From positions 558,001 through 622,000 of the forward strand of contig NZ_SMFL01000001.1 of NCBI RefSeq assembly GCF_004349265.1: a stretch of 64,000 nucleotides of DNA, in the 5' to 3' direction. Source of the DNA: Dyadobacter psychrotolerans (GTDB lineage Bacteria; Bacteroidota; Bacteroidia; Cytophagales; Spirosomataceae). The stretch's first letter is position 1, and the number at the start of each line of letters is the position of its first letter. The position numbers were made by a program, and so were the translations under genes. Of this stretch, positions 53,563-63,046 are shown in pieces. The notes under the pieces are model-generated. The model worked only from the letters and a program-made list of their open reading frames with translations. It did no database searches and was not told where the DNA came from.

Positions 53563-54954
53563 ATGATTTGTAAAAAAAGTTTGAAGTGGGTTTCTGCATT
53601 TGTTCTAATCTGCATTTGTTTTCCTTCCTACTCACAAAACCAGTGGACCTATGACTTTAACAACGGTCTTAATGCTATCGAAAGCGGAGGCCCTGCTTTA
53701 AAAGTACTTGGAGTTCCCGGTAAGTATGTAAAAGAACCGATTCCCGATGTAAAAGATCTTTTCCGGACAACATATCGATTCGAAAAAAACAGCGGACTTC
53801 AGTTTAACAATGCCGAAACAGAAGGTTTTCTGAATAAATCTTTCACCGTCGAAGTTTATTTCAAACTGGATACACTCGGAAGCTGGAAAAGGGTTCTGGA
53901 CTTTAAGAACCGAAAAAGTGACTATGGAAGTTATATCTACGACGGGAAACTCAATTTTTATGACTTTGCAATCAGTGAGAAAGCACCGGTAAGGGCAAAA
54001 CAATATATCCACTATGTGTATTCGAGAGATTTTGAAACGAAAACCATTAAAATGTACATCAATGGACTGGCAAAATTAGAATTTAAAGATCCGGGTACAG
54101 AAGGCGTTCTGGATCAGGACCAGGTCCTCAATTTTTTCCAGGACGACCTGATTGCTAACCATGAGTCAAGCTCCGGTTCTGTGGCACTGATCCGTGTTTA
54201 TGACCGTGTGATGACGCCTGTTTTCGTTCGCAGGAGTTATCAGACAATCAGTAAAGTAAAACAGCCGGAAATTGTAGCAGAGAAAAAGGTAGAGGTAGAA
54301 GTAAAACCCGCTGTAACTGCCGAACCTGTTAAAGATGCAAACCTTGTAACCGTAAGCGGTAAAGTTTTTGACGGAAGAAATTTGCAAGCCGTTGAAAATG
54401 TGGATGTTTCGGTACGAGACAGCAAAGACGATGCTTTGGTGGCGCAGACAAAAACAGTAAACGGAACTTACCAGGTACAACTTCGCCCCTATGAGTCTTA
54501 CAAGATTTCTGTTGATGCTCCCGGATTTCAAACCAAAAGTGTTTCCGTAAAAACCAACAATAAATCAGAGGAAGTCAAATCCCTTATCAGCCTTGCTGCG
54601 GAACGTTACGACCGGCCATTTGCCACGATCCTGTTTACGCAAAGTCTGGAAGTTTTGGAAAGCGAAGCGAAAACGAGTCTTGATTCGATGGCTTCCTTTT
54701 TTCAAAGAAGAACCGATCTCAAACTGATGCTAAAAGGACATACTGACAACATTGGAGATTTTGATAAAAATATTGAGCTTTCCCGTCAGCGTGTTGAAAC
54801 GGTACGCAACTACCTGAACAGCAAAGGAATTCCAAATGATCGTATCGAAGGTGTAGGATATGGACCTACGCGTCCAAGTTACAAAAACCAGAGTGAGGAG
54901 CAAAAACGGCTTAACAGAAGAGTAGAAGTCTGGGCAGAGCCAATAAAAAGATAA
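53563..54954 (+). CDS. OmpA-family outer-membrane protein with LamG-like and carboxypeptidase-regulatory-like domains
   Basis: The start at 53563 opens a signal peptide ending YSQ. A LamG/concanavalin-like region (about 40-215, FTVEVYFKLDTLGSWKRVLDF) is followed by a Val/Glu/Lys-rich linker, a carboxypeptidase-regulatory-like beta domain (about 265-345, VSGKVFDGRNLQAVENVDVSV) and a C-terminal OmpA peptidoglycan-binding domain with LKGHTDNIGDFDKNIELSRQ and RIEGVGYG. It probably tethers the outer membrane to the wall. The 463-aa length combines these three parts. The open frame extends upstream into the reverse EamA gene, but the signal peptide fixes the start. Confidence 0.88.
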   Translation: MICKKSLKWVSAFVLICICFPSYSQNQWTYDFNNGLNAIESGGPALKVLGVPGKYVKEPIPDVKDLFRTTYRFEKNSGLQFNNAETEGFLNKSFTVEVYFKLDTLGSWKRVLDFKNRKSDYGSYIYDGKLNFYDFAISEKAPVRAKQYIHYVYSRDFETKTIKMYINGLAKLEFKDPGTEGVLDQDQVLNFFQDDLIANHESSSGSVALIRVYDRVMTPVFVRRSYQTISKVKQPEIVAEKKVEVEVKPAVTAEPVKDANLVTVSGKVFDGRNLQAVENVDVSVRDSKDDALVAQTKTVNGTYQVQLRPYESYKISVDAPGFQTKSVSVKTNNKSEEVKSLISLAAERYDRPFATILFTQSLEVLESEAKTSLDSMASFFQRRTDLKLMLKGHTDNIGDFDKNIELSRQRVETVRNYLNSKGIPNDRIEGVGYGPTRPSYKNQSEEQKRLNRRVEVWAEPIKR

Positions 54955-54977
54955 AGCCATCTCATTGAGACGGCTTT
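54953..54977 (+). terminator. Terminator after the OmpA-like gene
   Basis: AAAGCC and GGCTTT close an inner TCTC/GAGA hairpin directly at the stop codon of the gene. Confidence 0.6.
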
Positions 54978-55729
54978 ATACTGACTATTCCTAAACCCTT
55001 AACCTTTTCTTATCTTGAATATCTTGATAAGCAGTTGAGACAATAAGGCTCTTTTACAAGCGTAAGTTCCAACTTCTCTATTGAAATTATTTCTATTTTA
55101 AATTTTAAACCTGTCAGCAACTTCACTTTGGAGGAAATCATTTCCCTCGATAAGCGCTTTACGGTTATTTCCTACTGAATACTTTTGATATTATGCCAAA
55201 TCAACTCTAAAATCCCGGCGGTCAAATTTATTCTTTCGATAATCTCAGACGTGGTAATGATTTATAAAGTCACCGGCTTGTCAATAATACTGCAATTCTT
55301 TCTGAACATTTAGAACTGAATTTTTCATCAATATACGTGTTCAATATAGCTTCAGATTGAATACAAAATCCTTTATTCAGGACTGTTTTGTTTCCGGGTA
55401 AATATTTATCTACCTATCTGAAAGTCAAACTTATAAATCTAATATCTAAACAAACAAATATATAAATCTACTTCCAACAATTTTTCATGGATTTATTCAA
55501 TTCTCCATTCCAGAATCTATGATACAAATATCCGAATAAATATTATAATTACAAATTGACCTTAAAACAACAAACAGAATAATATTTCGGATAAAAGCAC
55601 TATTTTTCGGCATTGATTATAATTAAATCGAATTAATTACCGCTTTAACGGCATTTTATATCGGATATAGATCAAAAAACGAAATGTTATAGAATCTTGA
55701 AATATTTATAAATTCTTTAAAAAATACAA
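54978..55729. other. Gene-free A+T-rich gap (about 750 bp)
   Basis: No coding sequence was recognised on either strand. A short hairpin CTTATC/GATAAG lies around 55014-55032 and GGAAATCATTTCC (around 55133) is a local palindrome. The second half is strongly A+T-rich. It separates the OmpA-like gene from the pth gene, which reads toward it. Confidence 0.5.
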
Positions 55730-56290
55730 TCATTGATTATAATTATTCATTGTAGATTGTACTCCCAAAGTGCAAAAGGAAACAACCATCTCCCCTGCCC
55801 TGTCCAGAAATATTGGCAACTCAATCATTTCTTCCTTTGAAAAGGGTTTCAAAACATAATCAATCTGCCTGCCTCTCGGGAAATTATTTCCGATCCCAAA
55901 CCTGAGTCTGGCATAATCAGAATTCCCCAAAATTTCCTCAATATGTTTAAGTCCGTTATGTCCTCCGTGGCTCCCTTTTGGTTTCAAGCGGAGGGTTCCA
56001 AACTCCAGTTGAAGTTCATCCACAACAACTAACAGGTTTTCAGGACTGATCTTGTATTGATCCATGTAATAGCGGATGGCTTTTCCGCTCAGGTTCATAA
56101 ACGTAGTGGGTTTGATAAAATAAAATTGGCGCCCTTTATATTTCCATTCAGCAACAAAGGCAAGTTTTTCAAAAGAAAAGGAAAAGCCATGCTCTGCCGC
56201 AAGCCTGTCCAGGACCATAAATCCGGCATTATGTCTCGTAAAAGCATATTCAGGACCAATATTTCCAAGGCCCGCAATGAGGTATTTCAT
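55730..56290 (-). CDS. pth: Peptidyl-tRNA hydrolase
   Basis: Pth releases peptides from peptidyl-tRNAs shed from stalled ribosomes. The family N-terminus MKYLIAGLGNIGPEYAFTRHNAG includes the catalytic His; PTTFMNLSG carries the substrate Asn, VVVDELQLEFG the Asp, and KPKGSHGGHNGLKHI the other Asn. The length of 186 aa is normal. It faces away from pyrR across a 138-bp divergent gap. Confidence 0.97.
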   Translation of the reverse strand: MKYLIAGLGNIGPEYAFTRHNAGFMVLDRLAAEHGFSFSFEKLAFVAEWKYKGRQFYFIKPTTFMNLSGKAIRYYMDQYKISPENLLVVVDELQLEFGTLRLKPKGSHGGHNGLKHIEEILGNSDYARLRFGIGNNFPRGRQIDYVLKPFSKEEMIELPIFLDRAGEMVVSFCTLGVQSTMNNYNQ

Positions 56291-56428
56291 TGAACAATTT
56301 TAAATAATGGTATGATAGAATACGCATGTTGTAACGTATTCAGAAACAGTTTAACAAATCTATTACCTCAAAAAGTTTTAGATTTCATATTTGAGAGGTT
56401 AATTTAGGCTAAAATTCAGGCAAATCAC

Positions 56429-56971
56429 ATGATGCCCCAAAAACGATTAATATTAAGCAGCCCATTATTAGAGATCATGACCAGCCGGTTGTGCCAGCAA
56501 CTCATTGAAAATCAACAGGATTTCTCCAATTCTGTTGTAATGGGTCTGCAGCCCAGAGGAATTCATTTTGCGGAACGGGTTATTTCCGAACTTCGCCAAA
56601 TCACTGGAAAAGATATTCCTATTGGTCATCTCGACGCTACTTTTTATCGTGACGATTTTCGGAGACGTGATTCTCCCTTATTGCCAAATAAAACCAATGT
56701 TCCTTTTCTCATTGAGGGTAAACGGGTTATTTTAATCGACGATGTGCTGGCCAGTGGACGTATGGTACGCGCTGCACTCGATGCTATGACCGCCTTCGGC
56801 CGTCCCAAGATGGTAGAATTAATGGTCCTGATTGACCGTCGCTACAACCGGGAATTACCCATTGAACCTGATTATGTAGGGATGAAGGTAAGTACACTGG
56901 AAAGCCAGCGCGTACAGGTAGAGTGGAAAGAACAAGGCTTTGAAGCCGATCACATCTGGATGGTGGATTAG
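56429..56971 (+). CDS. pyrR: PyrR-like uracil phosphoribosyltransferase/regulator
   Basis: This type I phosphoribosyltransferase has the PRPP-binding loop RVILIDDVLASGRMVRAALDA and the PyrR-typical opening with MGLQPRGIHFAERV. In other bacteria PyrR binds the pyr mRNA leader in response to UMP; in Bacteroidota that regulatory role is not established. The 180-aa length is typical. No pyr biosynthetic gene or PyrR-type leader was seen in the window. AAGAATTAAGAATT-like simple repeats follow its stop codon. Confidence 0.92.
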   Translation: MMPQKRLILSSPLLEIMTSRLCQQLIENQQDFSNSVVMGLQPRGIHFAERVISELRQITGKDIPIGHLDATFYRDDFRRRDSPLLPNKTNVPFLIEGKRVILIDDVLASGRMVRAALDAMTAFGRPKMVELMVLIDRRYNRELPIEPDYVGMKVSTLESQRVQVEWKEQGFEADHIWMVD

Positions 56972-57047
56972 AGGAATTATAAATGAAGAGTTAGAATTAA
57001 GAATTAGCTTAACTTTTCATTCTTCATTCTTCATTCTCAACTCTCAA

Positions 57048-58592
57048 CTACTCCCTCGGCCTGGCAGCCTCTTCAGTGTCATTTGCTTTTCCTATGTCGG
57101 TGGTTTTGTAGTTCAGTTTGTTGATATAAAATACTTCTCTTCCCTGACCGACGGACGAGCTACCTATCCTTTGCATCCCGTAAGCCAGAAAATACTGTCC
57201 ATACCATGGAGACAAATAGCCGTCTTCATTGTTCAGCACTTTCTCGCCCTCTGTTTTTGGAGCGATTTTGAATTTTTCACCTTCGACGACAACCTTATCC
57301 CGGCTGATTACCTCCGTGTGAATTTCTCCCTCCTGTGGATAAGCAAGAACAAAATAATCATCCACACGCGTAACCTGGACCATTTCCTGAAGATCAAAGC
57401 TGGTCAGGTCTTTGATCGGAATGCAGTTGTCCCATTTAAACTTTCCGTTGCGGTCGAACCCACATACGATTGCATGCGTGTACTTGTAACCTTCCAACGC
57501 GCGGGAGATATACGGCCGCGAACCAACTCCCGAGATTACAGGCGTAGAAGTTTTCTGGTTGGGATAGTAAACCTCCGCTACCAAAACAATTTCATTTTCC
57601 GTCTGGATAAGCTCATGAATCAGTAGACGATACCGGAACCGGTTTTCCTTACCCATGCTTTTTCGCTTACCAATTCGCTCCATCATACGCTGACGGCGCT
57701 TTGGCTTCATAAAATTGAAGAAGTTCTGTAGTTCGGAAAATTCTATAAACTCCGGTTTATCCGGTTCATTGTCTGTAATGTGTGTCACATACAGTCCCTG
57801 CGAATATTGCGTACAGCCAACCGAATAATTCCCGATCAGATAGGAATCGTCCGGATTCAGCGGAACAATTTGCCCTGAAATGATACTATTCCTGGGATCA
57901 CTCAACGAAGTCTTTTTGAGCAATTTACCTTCGTAATTGTAAGTTTTAATTTCAAAAATGCAGTTTTTTTTACGAAAGGCGTAAGTAATGACGTTGATGT
58001 AGCCATCCTGTTCATTGATATCAACATTATTCAGCTCTGTATTTTTTTCATAGAGCCCGGGAAGAACTCTTGTTGTTTGATCAAAAAAAGAATGAACCAG
58101 CACAACAGGTCTTGAATGATAGTAACCGGATATCAGAGCTTTACTTCCGATCACTTTAAACTGCTGAACGTCAACGCCCGCCAGCAAATTACCTTTGTGA
58201 ATATCGATGGTTCCATCACTATAATTTAACTGCAAGAACAGAAAATGATCTGTATCAGGCTCAGCAAAAAGCCAGTATCCAAAATGTTCTGCCTGATAAG
58301 CCATCACAGGAATGTATCTGAAATCAAGTTTATAGGCATTTCTCCAGACTGCTTTCAAAGTTGAATCATACTTGGCGAACTGCCATTGTTCATTTCTGTT
58401 GGAAAACTGGTCTCCGCGGATCACCGTCAGCACACCGCTTTCTCCCAAACTAAAGACTTCAAACTGCTCGGTAGAAAAAGCACTTGCGGGTATTTCGAGC
58501 CTGTCAGATTGCTCCAGCTGGGCAAACACGCTGCCTGGCAAAATCAGCAACAGCAGAATGGCGTAAATATGAAAAGATAAATATTTGTTCAT
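57048..58592 (-). CDS. Secreted protein of unknown function
   Basis: This 514-aa protein has a clear signal peptide (residues 1-25, ending VFAQ) and no recognised domain. The body is beta-rich with repeated strand-like segments such as FEVFSLGESGVLTVIRGDQF, KVIGSKALISGYYHSRP and DDSYLIGNYSVG, which suggests a beta-propeller-like fold. A basic stretch (MKPKRRQRMMERIGKRKS, about 295-312) divides it. It resembles the conserved hypothetical periplasmic proteins common in Cytophagales. It converges on pyrR and is divergent from argS. Confidence 0.7.
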   Translation of the reverse strand: MNKYLSFHIYAILLLLILPGSVFAQLEQSDRLEIPASAFSTEQFEVFSLGESGVLTVIRGDQFSNRNEQWQFAKYDSTLKAVWRNAYKLDFRYIPVMAYQAEHFGYWLFAEPDTDHFLFLQLNYSDGTIDIHKGNLLAGVDVQQFKVIGSKALISGYYHSRPVVLVHSFFDQTTRVLPGLYEKNTELNNVDINEQDGYINVITYAFRKKNCIFEIKTYNYEGKLLKKTSLSDPRNSIISGQIVPLNPDDSYLIGNYSVGCTQYSQGLYVTHITDNEPDKPEFIEFSELQNFFNFMKPKRRQRMMERIGKRKSMGKENRFRYRLLIHELIQTENEIVLVAEVYYPNQKTSTPVISGVGSRPYISRALEGYKYTHAIVCGFDRNGKFKWDNCIPIKDLTSFDLQEMVQVTRVDDYFVLAYPQEGEIHTEVISRDKVVVEGEKFKIAPKTEGEKVLNNEDGYLSPWYGQYFLAYGMQRIGSSSVGQGREVFYINKLNYKTTDIGKANDTEEAARPRE

Positions 58593-58848
58593 TAGTATTA
58601 ATTTTTATTGGAAGCTATGGAAAGCTGGCAGAAAAGTCCGATCTTCTTCTATTCACATCACATAATCTGTCAGATTCTATAACTTCTTTTGTCGGGGTGT
58701 AAGTCAGTTCAATATTTACTCTAATTTTGCATCAAAAAGGATAAGATTCATATTAATGTGAAGAATATTTTTATTCGAATAAAAAATTAGAGAAATCTAT
58801 CCTTCATTTTCAAAAATAAGCACTTGCTGTTAATTTAAAATAATTTTC

Positions 58849-60627
58849 ATGACGATTGAAGCAATTCTAAAAGAGGACATAAAAAAAGCAATCCAAAAAA
58901 ATTTCGATGTAGCTGCAGATGATATCATTTTGCAGCCTACCAAAAAGGAATTTGAAGGATTTTATACTTTCGTTACCTTTTCTCTAAGCAAAGCTGCCAG
59001 GCGCGCTCCGGCGGAAATCGGTCAGATGATCGGTGCAGACCTTGAAGCAAATTCGTCGGTAGTATCGCATTTTAATGTTGTACAGGGATTTTTAAACCTT
59101 AGTCTAAAGGATACCACGTGGCTTGAATTATTTGACGATATTCAAACCAATCCTGCTTTTGGAACATTTCCTGAAAACGGACAGTCGGTAATGATCGAAT
59201 TTTCATCGCCGAACACCAATAAACCTTTACATCTTGGCCACCTTAGAAATGATTTTTTGGGTGAATCGTTGGCAAAAATCCTTAAAGCAAGTGGATTTGA
59301 CGTTGTAAAAACCTGTCTTGTCAACGACCGGGGAATTCACATCTGTAAATCCATGCTGGCTTATAAGGAACTTGGAAACAGCGAAACGCCAGCTTCATCG
59401 GGACTGAAAGGTGATCATCTCGCCGGGAAATACTATGTGCTTTTTGATAAAGAATATAAACAACAGATCGCGCAGTTGATTTCGGACGGAATGACAGAAG
59501 ATCTTGCCAAGAAAAACGCCCCATGGATGCTTGCAGCACAGAAACTTCTTCTTCTTTGGGAAAATAACGACGCCGATACCGTAGCATTATGGAAAAAAAT
59601 GAATGGCTGGGTGTACGAAGGTTTTAGCCAGACTTATAATAAAATCGGCGTTTCTTTTGATAAAACGTATTATGAATCTGAAACCTATCTTTTAGGTAAA
59701 AATATAATTGAAGAAGGCCTGCAAAGAGGCGTTTTCTTCCGTAAAAAGGATAATTCGGTTTGGATTGATCTCACAGCAGAAGGACTGGATGAAAAACTTG
59801 TACTTCGTGGCGATGGAACTTCGGTTTATATTACCCAGGATCTTGGAACTACAGAATTAAAATTCAGTGATTACCACAGCAACCGTTATTTATGGGTTGT
59901 TGGCAATGAGCAGGATTATCATTTCAAGGTTTTGTTTGCAATCCTGAAAAGGCTTGGCCGTCCTTATGCGGAAGAATGTTATCACATCAGCTACGGTATG
60001 GTAGATTTACCTTCCGGAAAAATGAAATCACGTGAAGGGACTGTTGTGGATGCAGATGAACTGGTTGATCAAATGGTTCAAACCGCCGCAGACCGCACAC
60101 AGGAACTTGGTAAAATCGATGATTTTGAAAGTACAGAAGCCATCAAACTGTACGATCAGCTGGCATTGGGTGCTTTAAAATATTTTCTTTTAAAAGTGGA
60201 TCCGAAGAAAAGGATGCTTTTCAACCCCGAAGAATCTATTGATTTTCAGGGACATACAGGCCCTTTCGTACAATACACCTATGCCCGTATCCGTTCAATC
60301 ATCCGTAAAGCGGAACAGGCTGGTTTATCGGCAGAGCTGCCCTCCCCTGCATATAAGCTGCATCAGGCAGAACGGGAATTGATATTCTCATTATCGCTTT
60401 ACCCGTCAAAGGTTTTATCCGCCGCCAACGAGTTTGCTCCGTCGCTTATTTCACTTTATGTTTTTGAGCTTGCGAAGGTTTATAACCAGTTTTACGCCGA
60501 AGTTTCGATCTTTGCAGATCCAAATCCGGAAGCAGTAAAATTCAGGATTGCGTTATCAAAAATTGTTTCTGAAACGATTCACAAAGCTTTGGAGTTATTG
60601 GGAATAGATGTTCCCGAAAGAATGTAA
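58849..60627 (+). CDS. argS: Arginine--tRNA ligase
   Basis: This class I aminoacyl-tRNA synthetase charges tRNA-Arg. The N-terminal Add-1 domain (residues 1-100), the HIGH-type motif in NKPLHLGHLRND, the KMSKS-like GKMKSREGTVV and the C-terminal DALR-type anticodon-binding domain (from VQYTYARIRSIIRKAE) are all present. The length of 592 aa is normal. A TAATTTTG box at 58722-58729 is a possible -7 promoter element; the 256-bp leader holds nothing else that was recognised. Confidence 0.98.
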   Translation: MTIEAILKEDIKKAIQKNFDVAADDIILQPTKKEFEGFYTFVTFSLSKAARRAPAEIGQMIGADLEANSSVVSHFNVVQGFLNLSLKDTTWLELFDDIQTNPAFGTFPENGQSVMIEFSSPNTNKPLHLGHLRNDFLGESLAKILKASGFDVVKTCLVNDRGIHICKSMLAYKELGNSETPASSGLKGDHLAGKYYVLFDKEYKQQIAQLISDGMTEDLAKKNAPWMLAAQKLLLLWENNDADTVALWKKMNGWVYEGFSQTYNKIGVSFDKTYYESETYLLGKNIIEEGLQRGVFFRKKDNSVWIDLTAEGLDEKLVLRGDGTSVYITQDLGTTELKFSDYHSNRYLWVVGNEQDYHFKVLFAILKRLGRPYAEECYHISYGMVDLPSGKMKSREGTVVDADELVDQMVQTAADRTQELGKIDDFESTEAIKLYDQLALGALKYFLLKVDPKKRMLFNPEESIDFQGHTGPFVQYTYARIRSIIRKAEQAGLSAELPSPAYKLHQAERELIFSLSLYPSKVLSAANEFAPSLISLYVFELAKVYNQFYAEVSIFADPNPEAVKFRIALSKIVSETIHKALELLGIDVPERM

Positions 60628-60705
60628 AATTGAGTTCAGTCGATTGTGTTCAGTTTTTACGTATATTGAAATTATCATCTTTTAACCAATAACCTGTTAC
60701 TTATT

Positions 60706-61290
60706 ATGGACCTTTTAAAGACAGTATTCATTATGATCACTTCTCTGATAACGGGGATTTTTGCCGACAAAAGTGAGATTGCCAAGAAGCCTGCGGAAGC
60801 TGCCGTTGCAAAACAATCTCTGTACGATTTTAAAGTTAAATCTTTGGTAGGTAACCAAACGGTTGATTTGAGCAAATACAAAGGAAAAAAAGTTGTGATC
60901 CTGAACGTTGCTTCAAAATGCGGTTACACAAAGCAGTATGCTGACTGGGAGAAATTCAACAAAGAACATGGTGATAAGGTTGTTGTATTAGGTTTTCCCT
61001 CCAACAATTTTGGCGGACAGGAACCAGGTACCAGCGAAGAAATTGCAACTTTCTGCTCGGCAACCTATGGTGTTACTTTCCCGATGTTTGAAAAGGTTGA
61101 AGTGAAAGGTGAAAACAAAGCGCCAATTTACAAATGGCTAACAAGCAAAGACTTGAACGGATGGAACGACAAAGAGCCATCATGGAATTTTTGCAAATAT
61201 GTGATTAATGAAAAAGGTGAACTTACCGAGTTTTTCGCTTCAAAAATATTACCAACTGATCCTGAATTCCTGAAAGCAGTTGGAATGTAA
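60706..61290 (+). CDS. Glutathione peroxidase-like thiol peroxidase with N-terminal membrane segment
   Basis: The family catalytic residues are Cys72 (NVASKCGYTKQY), Gln105 (FPSNNFGGQEPG) and Trp160-Asn161 (WNFCKYVI). The Cys form, not selenocysteine, indicates a thioredoxin-dependent peroxidase. The first 25 residues are hydrophobic (LLKTVFIMITSLITGIFA) and act as a signal or anchor, placing it in the periplasm or on the membrane, whereas most bacterial homologues are cytoplasmic. The 194-aa length is about 35 longer than the core for this reason. Confidence 0.92.
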   Translation: MDLLKTVFIMITSLITGIFADKSEIAKKPAEAAVAKQSLYDFKVKSLVGNQTVDLSKYKGKKVVILNVASKCGYTKQYADWEKFNKEHGDKVVVLGFPSNNFGGQEPGTSEEIATFCSATYGVTFPMFEKVEVKGENKAPIYKWLTSKDLNGWNDKEPSWNFCKYVINEKGELTEFFASKILPTDPEFLKAVGM

Positions 61291-61322
61291 TCAGTAAAAA
61301 AATGAAGATGCTTAAACATTGA

Positions 61323-61368
61323 ACAAAAACCCATAACTAAGCAGAGATGCCGTGTTGTGGGTTTTTGT
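61323..61368 (+). terminator. Terminator after the peroxidase gene
   Basis: ACAAAAACCCATAAC pairs with GTTGTGGGTTTTTGT over 15 bp (with a G-T pair) around a 16-nt loop, and the T-run is within the 3' arm. Confidence 0.8.
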
Positions 61369-61401
61369 ATTTACAGTACCAATTATTTTTAATCAAAAAG
61401 A

Positions 61402-62295
61402 ATGAAATCCTGGATTGAAGCAGCCCGTCCCCGAACTTTACCCTTAGCACTTTCCTGCATATTAATGGGAAGCTTTCTGGCAGCATCAACGGGTAAGTTT
61501 AGCTGGGCTGTTGCGGCATTGAGCGTATTAACGACCATCTTGCTGCAGGTACTTTCTAATTTTGCCAATGACTACGGAGATGCTGTAAACGGGAAAGATA
61601 CCGAACTTCGAGAGGGCCCCATAAGAGCAGTTCACTCAGGGGCAATTCCAGCTTCAACAATGCTGAGGGCAATAATTATTTTTTCGGTTCTGGCTCTCAT
61701 TTCAGGGATTTCATTGCTAACCATTGCTTTAAAAAATGCTCCTGCTAACACATTTTGGGTATTTCTTGGAATAGGAATAGCCTGTATTATTGCTGCGATA
61801 ACGTATACTGCCGGGAAAAGACCATACGGATATGTGGGTTTAGGCGACCTTTCGGTATTAATTTTTTTTGGATGGGTTGGTGTAATCGGCAGCAGTTATC
61901 TGCACACCTTGATTTGGGACTGGAACCTATTATTGCCTGCCAGCAGCTGCGGTCTGTTCGCTGTGGGTGTTTTAAATATCAACAATATCCGTGACATTGA
62001 GTCGGACAAGGCCACGGGCAAAAATTCAATCCCTGTAAGACTGGGGAGAAGTAAAGCAGTTGCCTATCACTGGATGATACTGTCGCTAGGCATGCTTTGC
62101 GTTACCTTTTATACCATTCAGAATTTTTCAGGATATACCAGTTTGCTGTTTCTTTTGAGCTTTCCCTTTTTCATCAAAAATGGTCTTGCGATTTCAAGAT
62201 TAACAAAAGCCTCCGAACTCGATCCCTATTTAAAACAAATGGCGCTATCCACGTTGCTGTTTGTCCTTTTGTTTGGCTTAGGCGTTGTTTTGTAA
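61402..62295 (+). CDS. menA: 1,4-dihydroxy-2-naphthoate polyprenyltransferase
   Basis: This UbiA-superfamily membrane prenyltransferase of menaquinone biosynthesis has the opening WIEAARPRTLPLALSCILMG, the first Asp-rich motif in NFANDYGDAVNGKDT and the second in NNIRDIESDKATGKNSIPVRLG, with eight to nine helices. The length of 297 aa is normal. No other men genes are present, so the pathway is scattered. It gives the quinone that envelope redox systems such as the one in the first locus might feed. Confidence 0.95.
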   Translation: MKSWIEAARPRTLPLALSCILMGSFLAASTGKFSWAVAALSVLTTILLQVLSNFANDYGDAVNGKDTELREGPIRAVHSGAIPASTMLRAIIIFSVLALISGISLLTIALKNAPANTFWVFLGIGIACIIAAITYTAGKRPYGYVGLGDLSVLIFFGWVGVIGSSYLHTLIWDWNLLLPASSCGLFAVGVLNINNIRDIESDKATGKNSIPVRLGRSKAVAYHWMILSLGMLCVTFYTIQNFSGYTSLLFLLSFPFFIKNGLAISRLTKASELDPYLKQMALSTLLFVLLFGLGVVL

Positions 62296-62313
62296 TTAAG
62301 GATTGTGGTAAAA

Positions 62314-62622
62314 TTATTCATTTGAAAGTTGAACGTTAAAATTCACCCTCGCACCCAATGCGCTAAAAACTTTCAATATTGTATCAAAACGAGCATTTGT
62401 AACACTGTTCTCCAATTTAGATATCTGAGCTTTCTGAACCCCGACCAACGCTCCAAGTTCTTCTTGTGTTAAGTTTCGTTGTTGCCTTGCTTCTTTAATA
62501 GCCTGGCCTAAAAATTCTATTTTCAGTTCACTTTCAAAATCCTCTCTTTTTTTTGTTCCTCTTTTACCGATATGCTTATCTACAAGTGTGTCGAGAGAAA
62601 CTGTTTGAAGTTGATTTTCCAT
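62314..62622 (-). CDS. higA: XRE-family antitoxin (HigA-like)
   Basis: This 102-aa protein has a helix-turn-helix of the Cro/C1 type (about 41-95: AIKEARQQRNLTQEELGALVGVQKAQISKLENS) after an acidic, flexible N-terminus. It lies directly after the RelE/HigB-like toxin with a 1-bp overlap (TAATG), the toxin-first order typical of hig modules. It should neutralise the toxin and repress the shared promoter. A near-perfect dyad in front of the pair is a candidate operator. Confidence 0.88.
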   Translation of the reverse strand: MENQLQTVSLDTLVDKHIGKRGTKKREDFESELKIEFLGQAIKEARQQRNLTQEELGALVGVQKAQISKLENSVTNARFDTILKVFSALGARVNFNVQLSNE

Positions 62623-62969
62623 TATTTATTATATGTTTTTTGTTGAAAATATTTTGTTCTTAACTCTTCCGCTCTCTCAATTTCCTTCACAGGTGTTTGA
62701 TTTGATTTTTTAATTATTCCATGAGTAGCAAGAATTATTGTGCCCGATTCATTATGCTTATCCCAAAAAGCAAACAACCTATAAGCAATTCCTCCATAAA
62801 GCGTCCTGAATTCCCATATATTGTTATTAAGCTTTTTTAAAAGTTCAGCATCGTCTATAATTTGAGATTTTCTAATATTATAGATTATTTTATCTCTCGC
62901 TTTTTCATCCAGACTGTCAATAAACTCAACCGCATCCGGTAAAAATTCCACTAGAAATTTTTGCTTCAT
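62622..62969 (-). CDS. higB: HigB/RelE-superfamily toxin (Gp49-like)
   Basis: This 115-aa toxin of the phage-derived Gp49/HigB-2 type is an mRNA interferase on ribosomes. Family features are FLPDAVEFIDSLDEKARDKI near the N-terminus, LNNNIWEFRTLYGGIAYRLFAFWD in the core and the ILATHGIIKKSNQTPVKEIERAEEL end that carries the basic catalytic residues. The first codon lies about 10 bp after a -7 promoter box, so the mRNA is almost leaderless. It is encoded upstream of its antitoxin. Confidence 0.9.
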   Translation of the reverse strand: MKQKFLVEFLPDAVEFIDSLDEKARDKIIYNIRKSQIIDDAELLKKLNNNIWEFRTLYGGIAYRLFAFWDKHNESGTIILATHGIIKKSNQTPVKEIERAEELRTKYFQQKTYNK

Positions 62970-62979
62970 AAGATTCTAA

Positions 62980-63009
62980 CAAATCTAAAAGTTTCCTTAT
63001 CAGGAAACT
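62980..63009 (-). promoter_or_regulatory. Predicted promoter with operator-like dyad of the hig module
   Basis: TAGATTTG on the minus strand (62980-62987) matches TAnnTTTG. Directly upstream on that strand lies AGTTTCCT-TATC-AGGAAACT (62990-63009), an 8-bp perfect inverted repeat positioned in the spacer between the -33 and -7 elements, where HigA could repress. Confidence 0.65.
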
Positions 63010-63046
63010 AATGTTTTTAGTGTATTTGTTAGACGTCTTTTTCTTA

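Noticed and set aside
56291..56428. PyrR-binding anti-attenuator in the pth-pyrR gap
   Set aside because: The sequence has no recognisable PyrR-binding loop and no attenuator hairpin.
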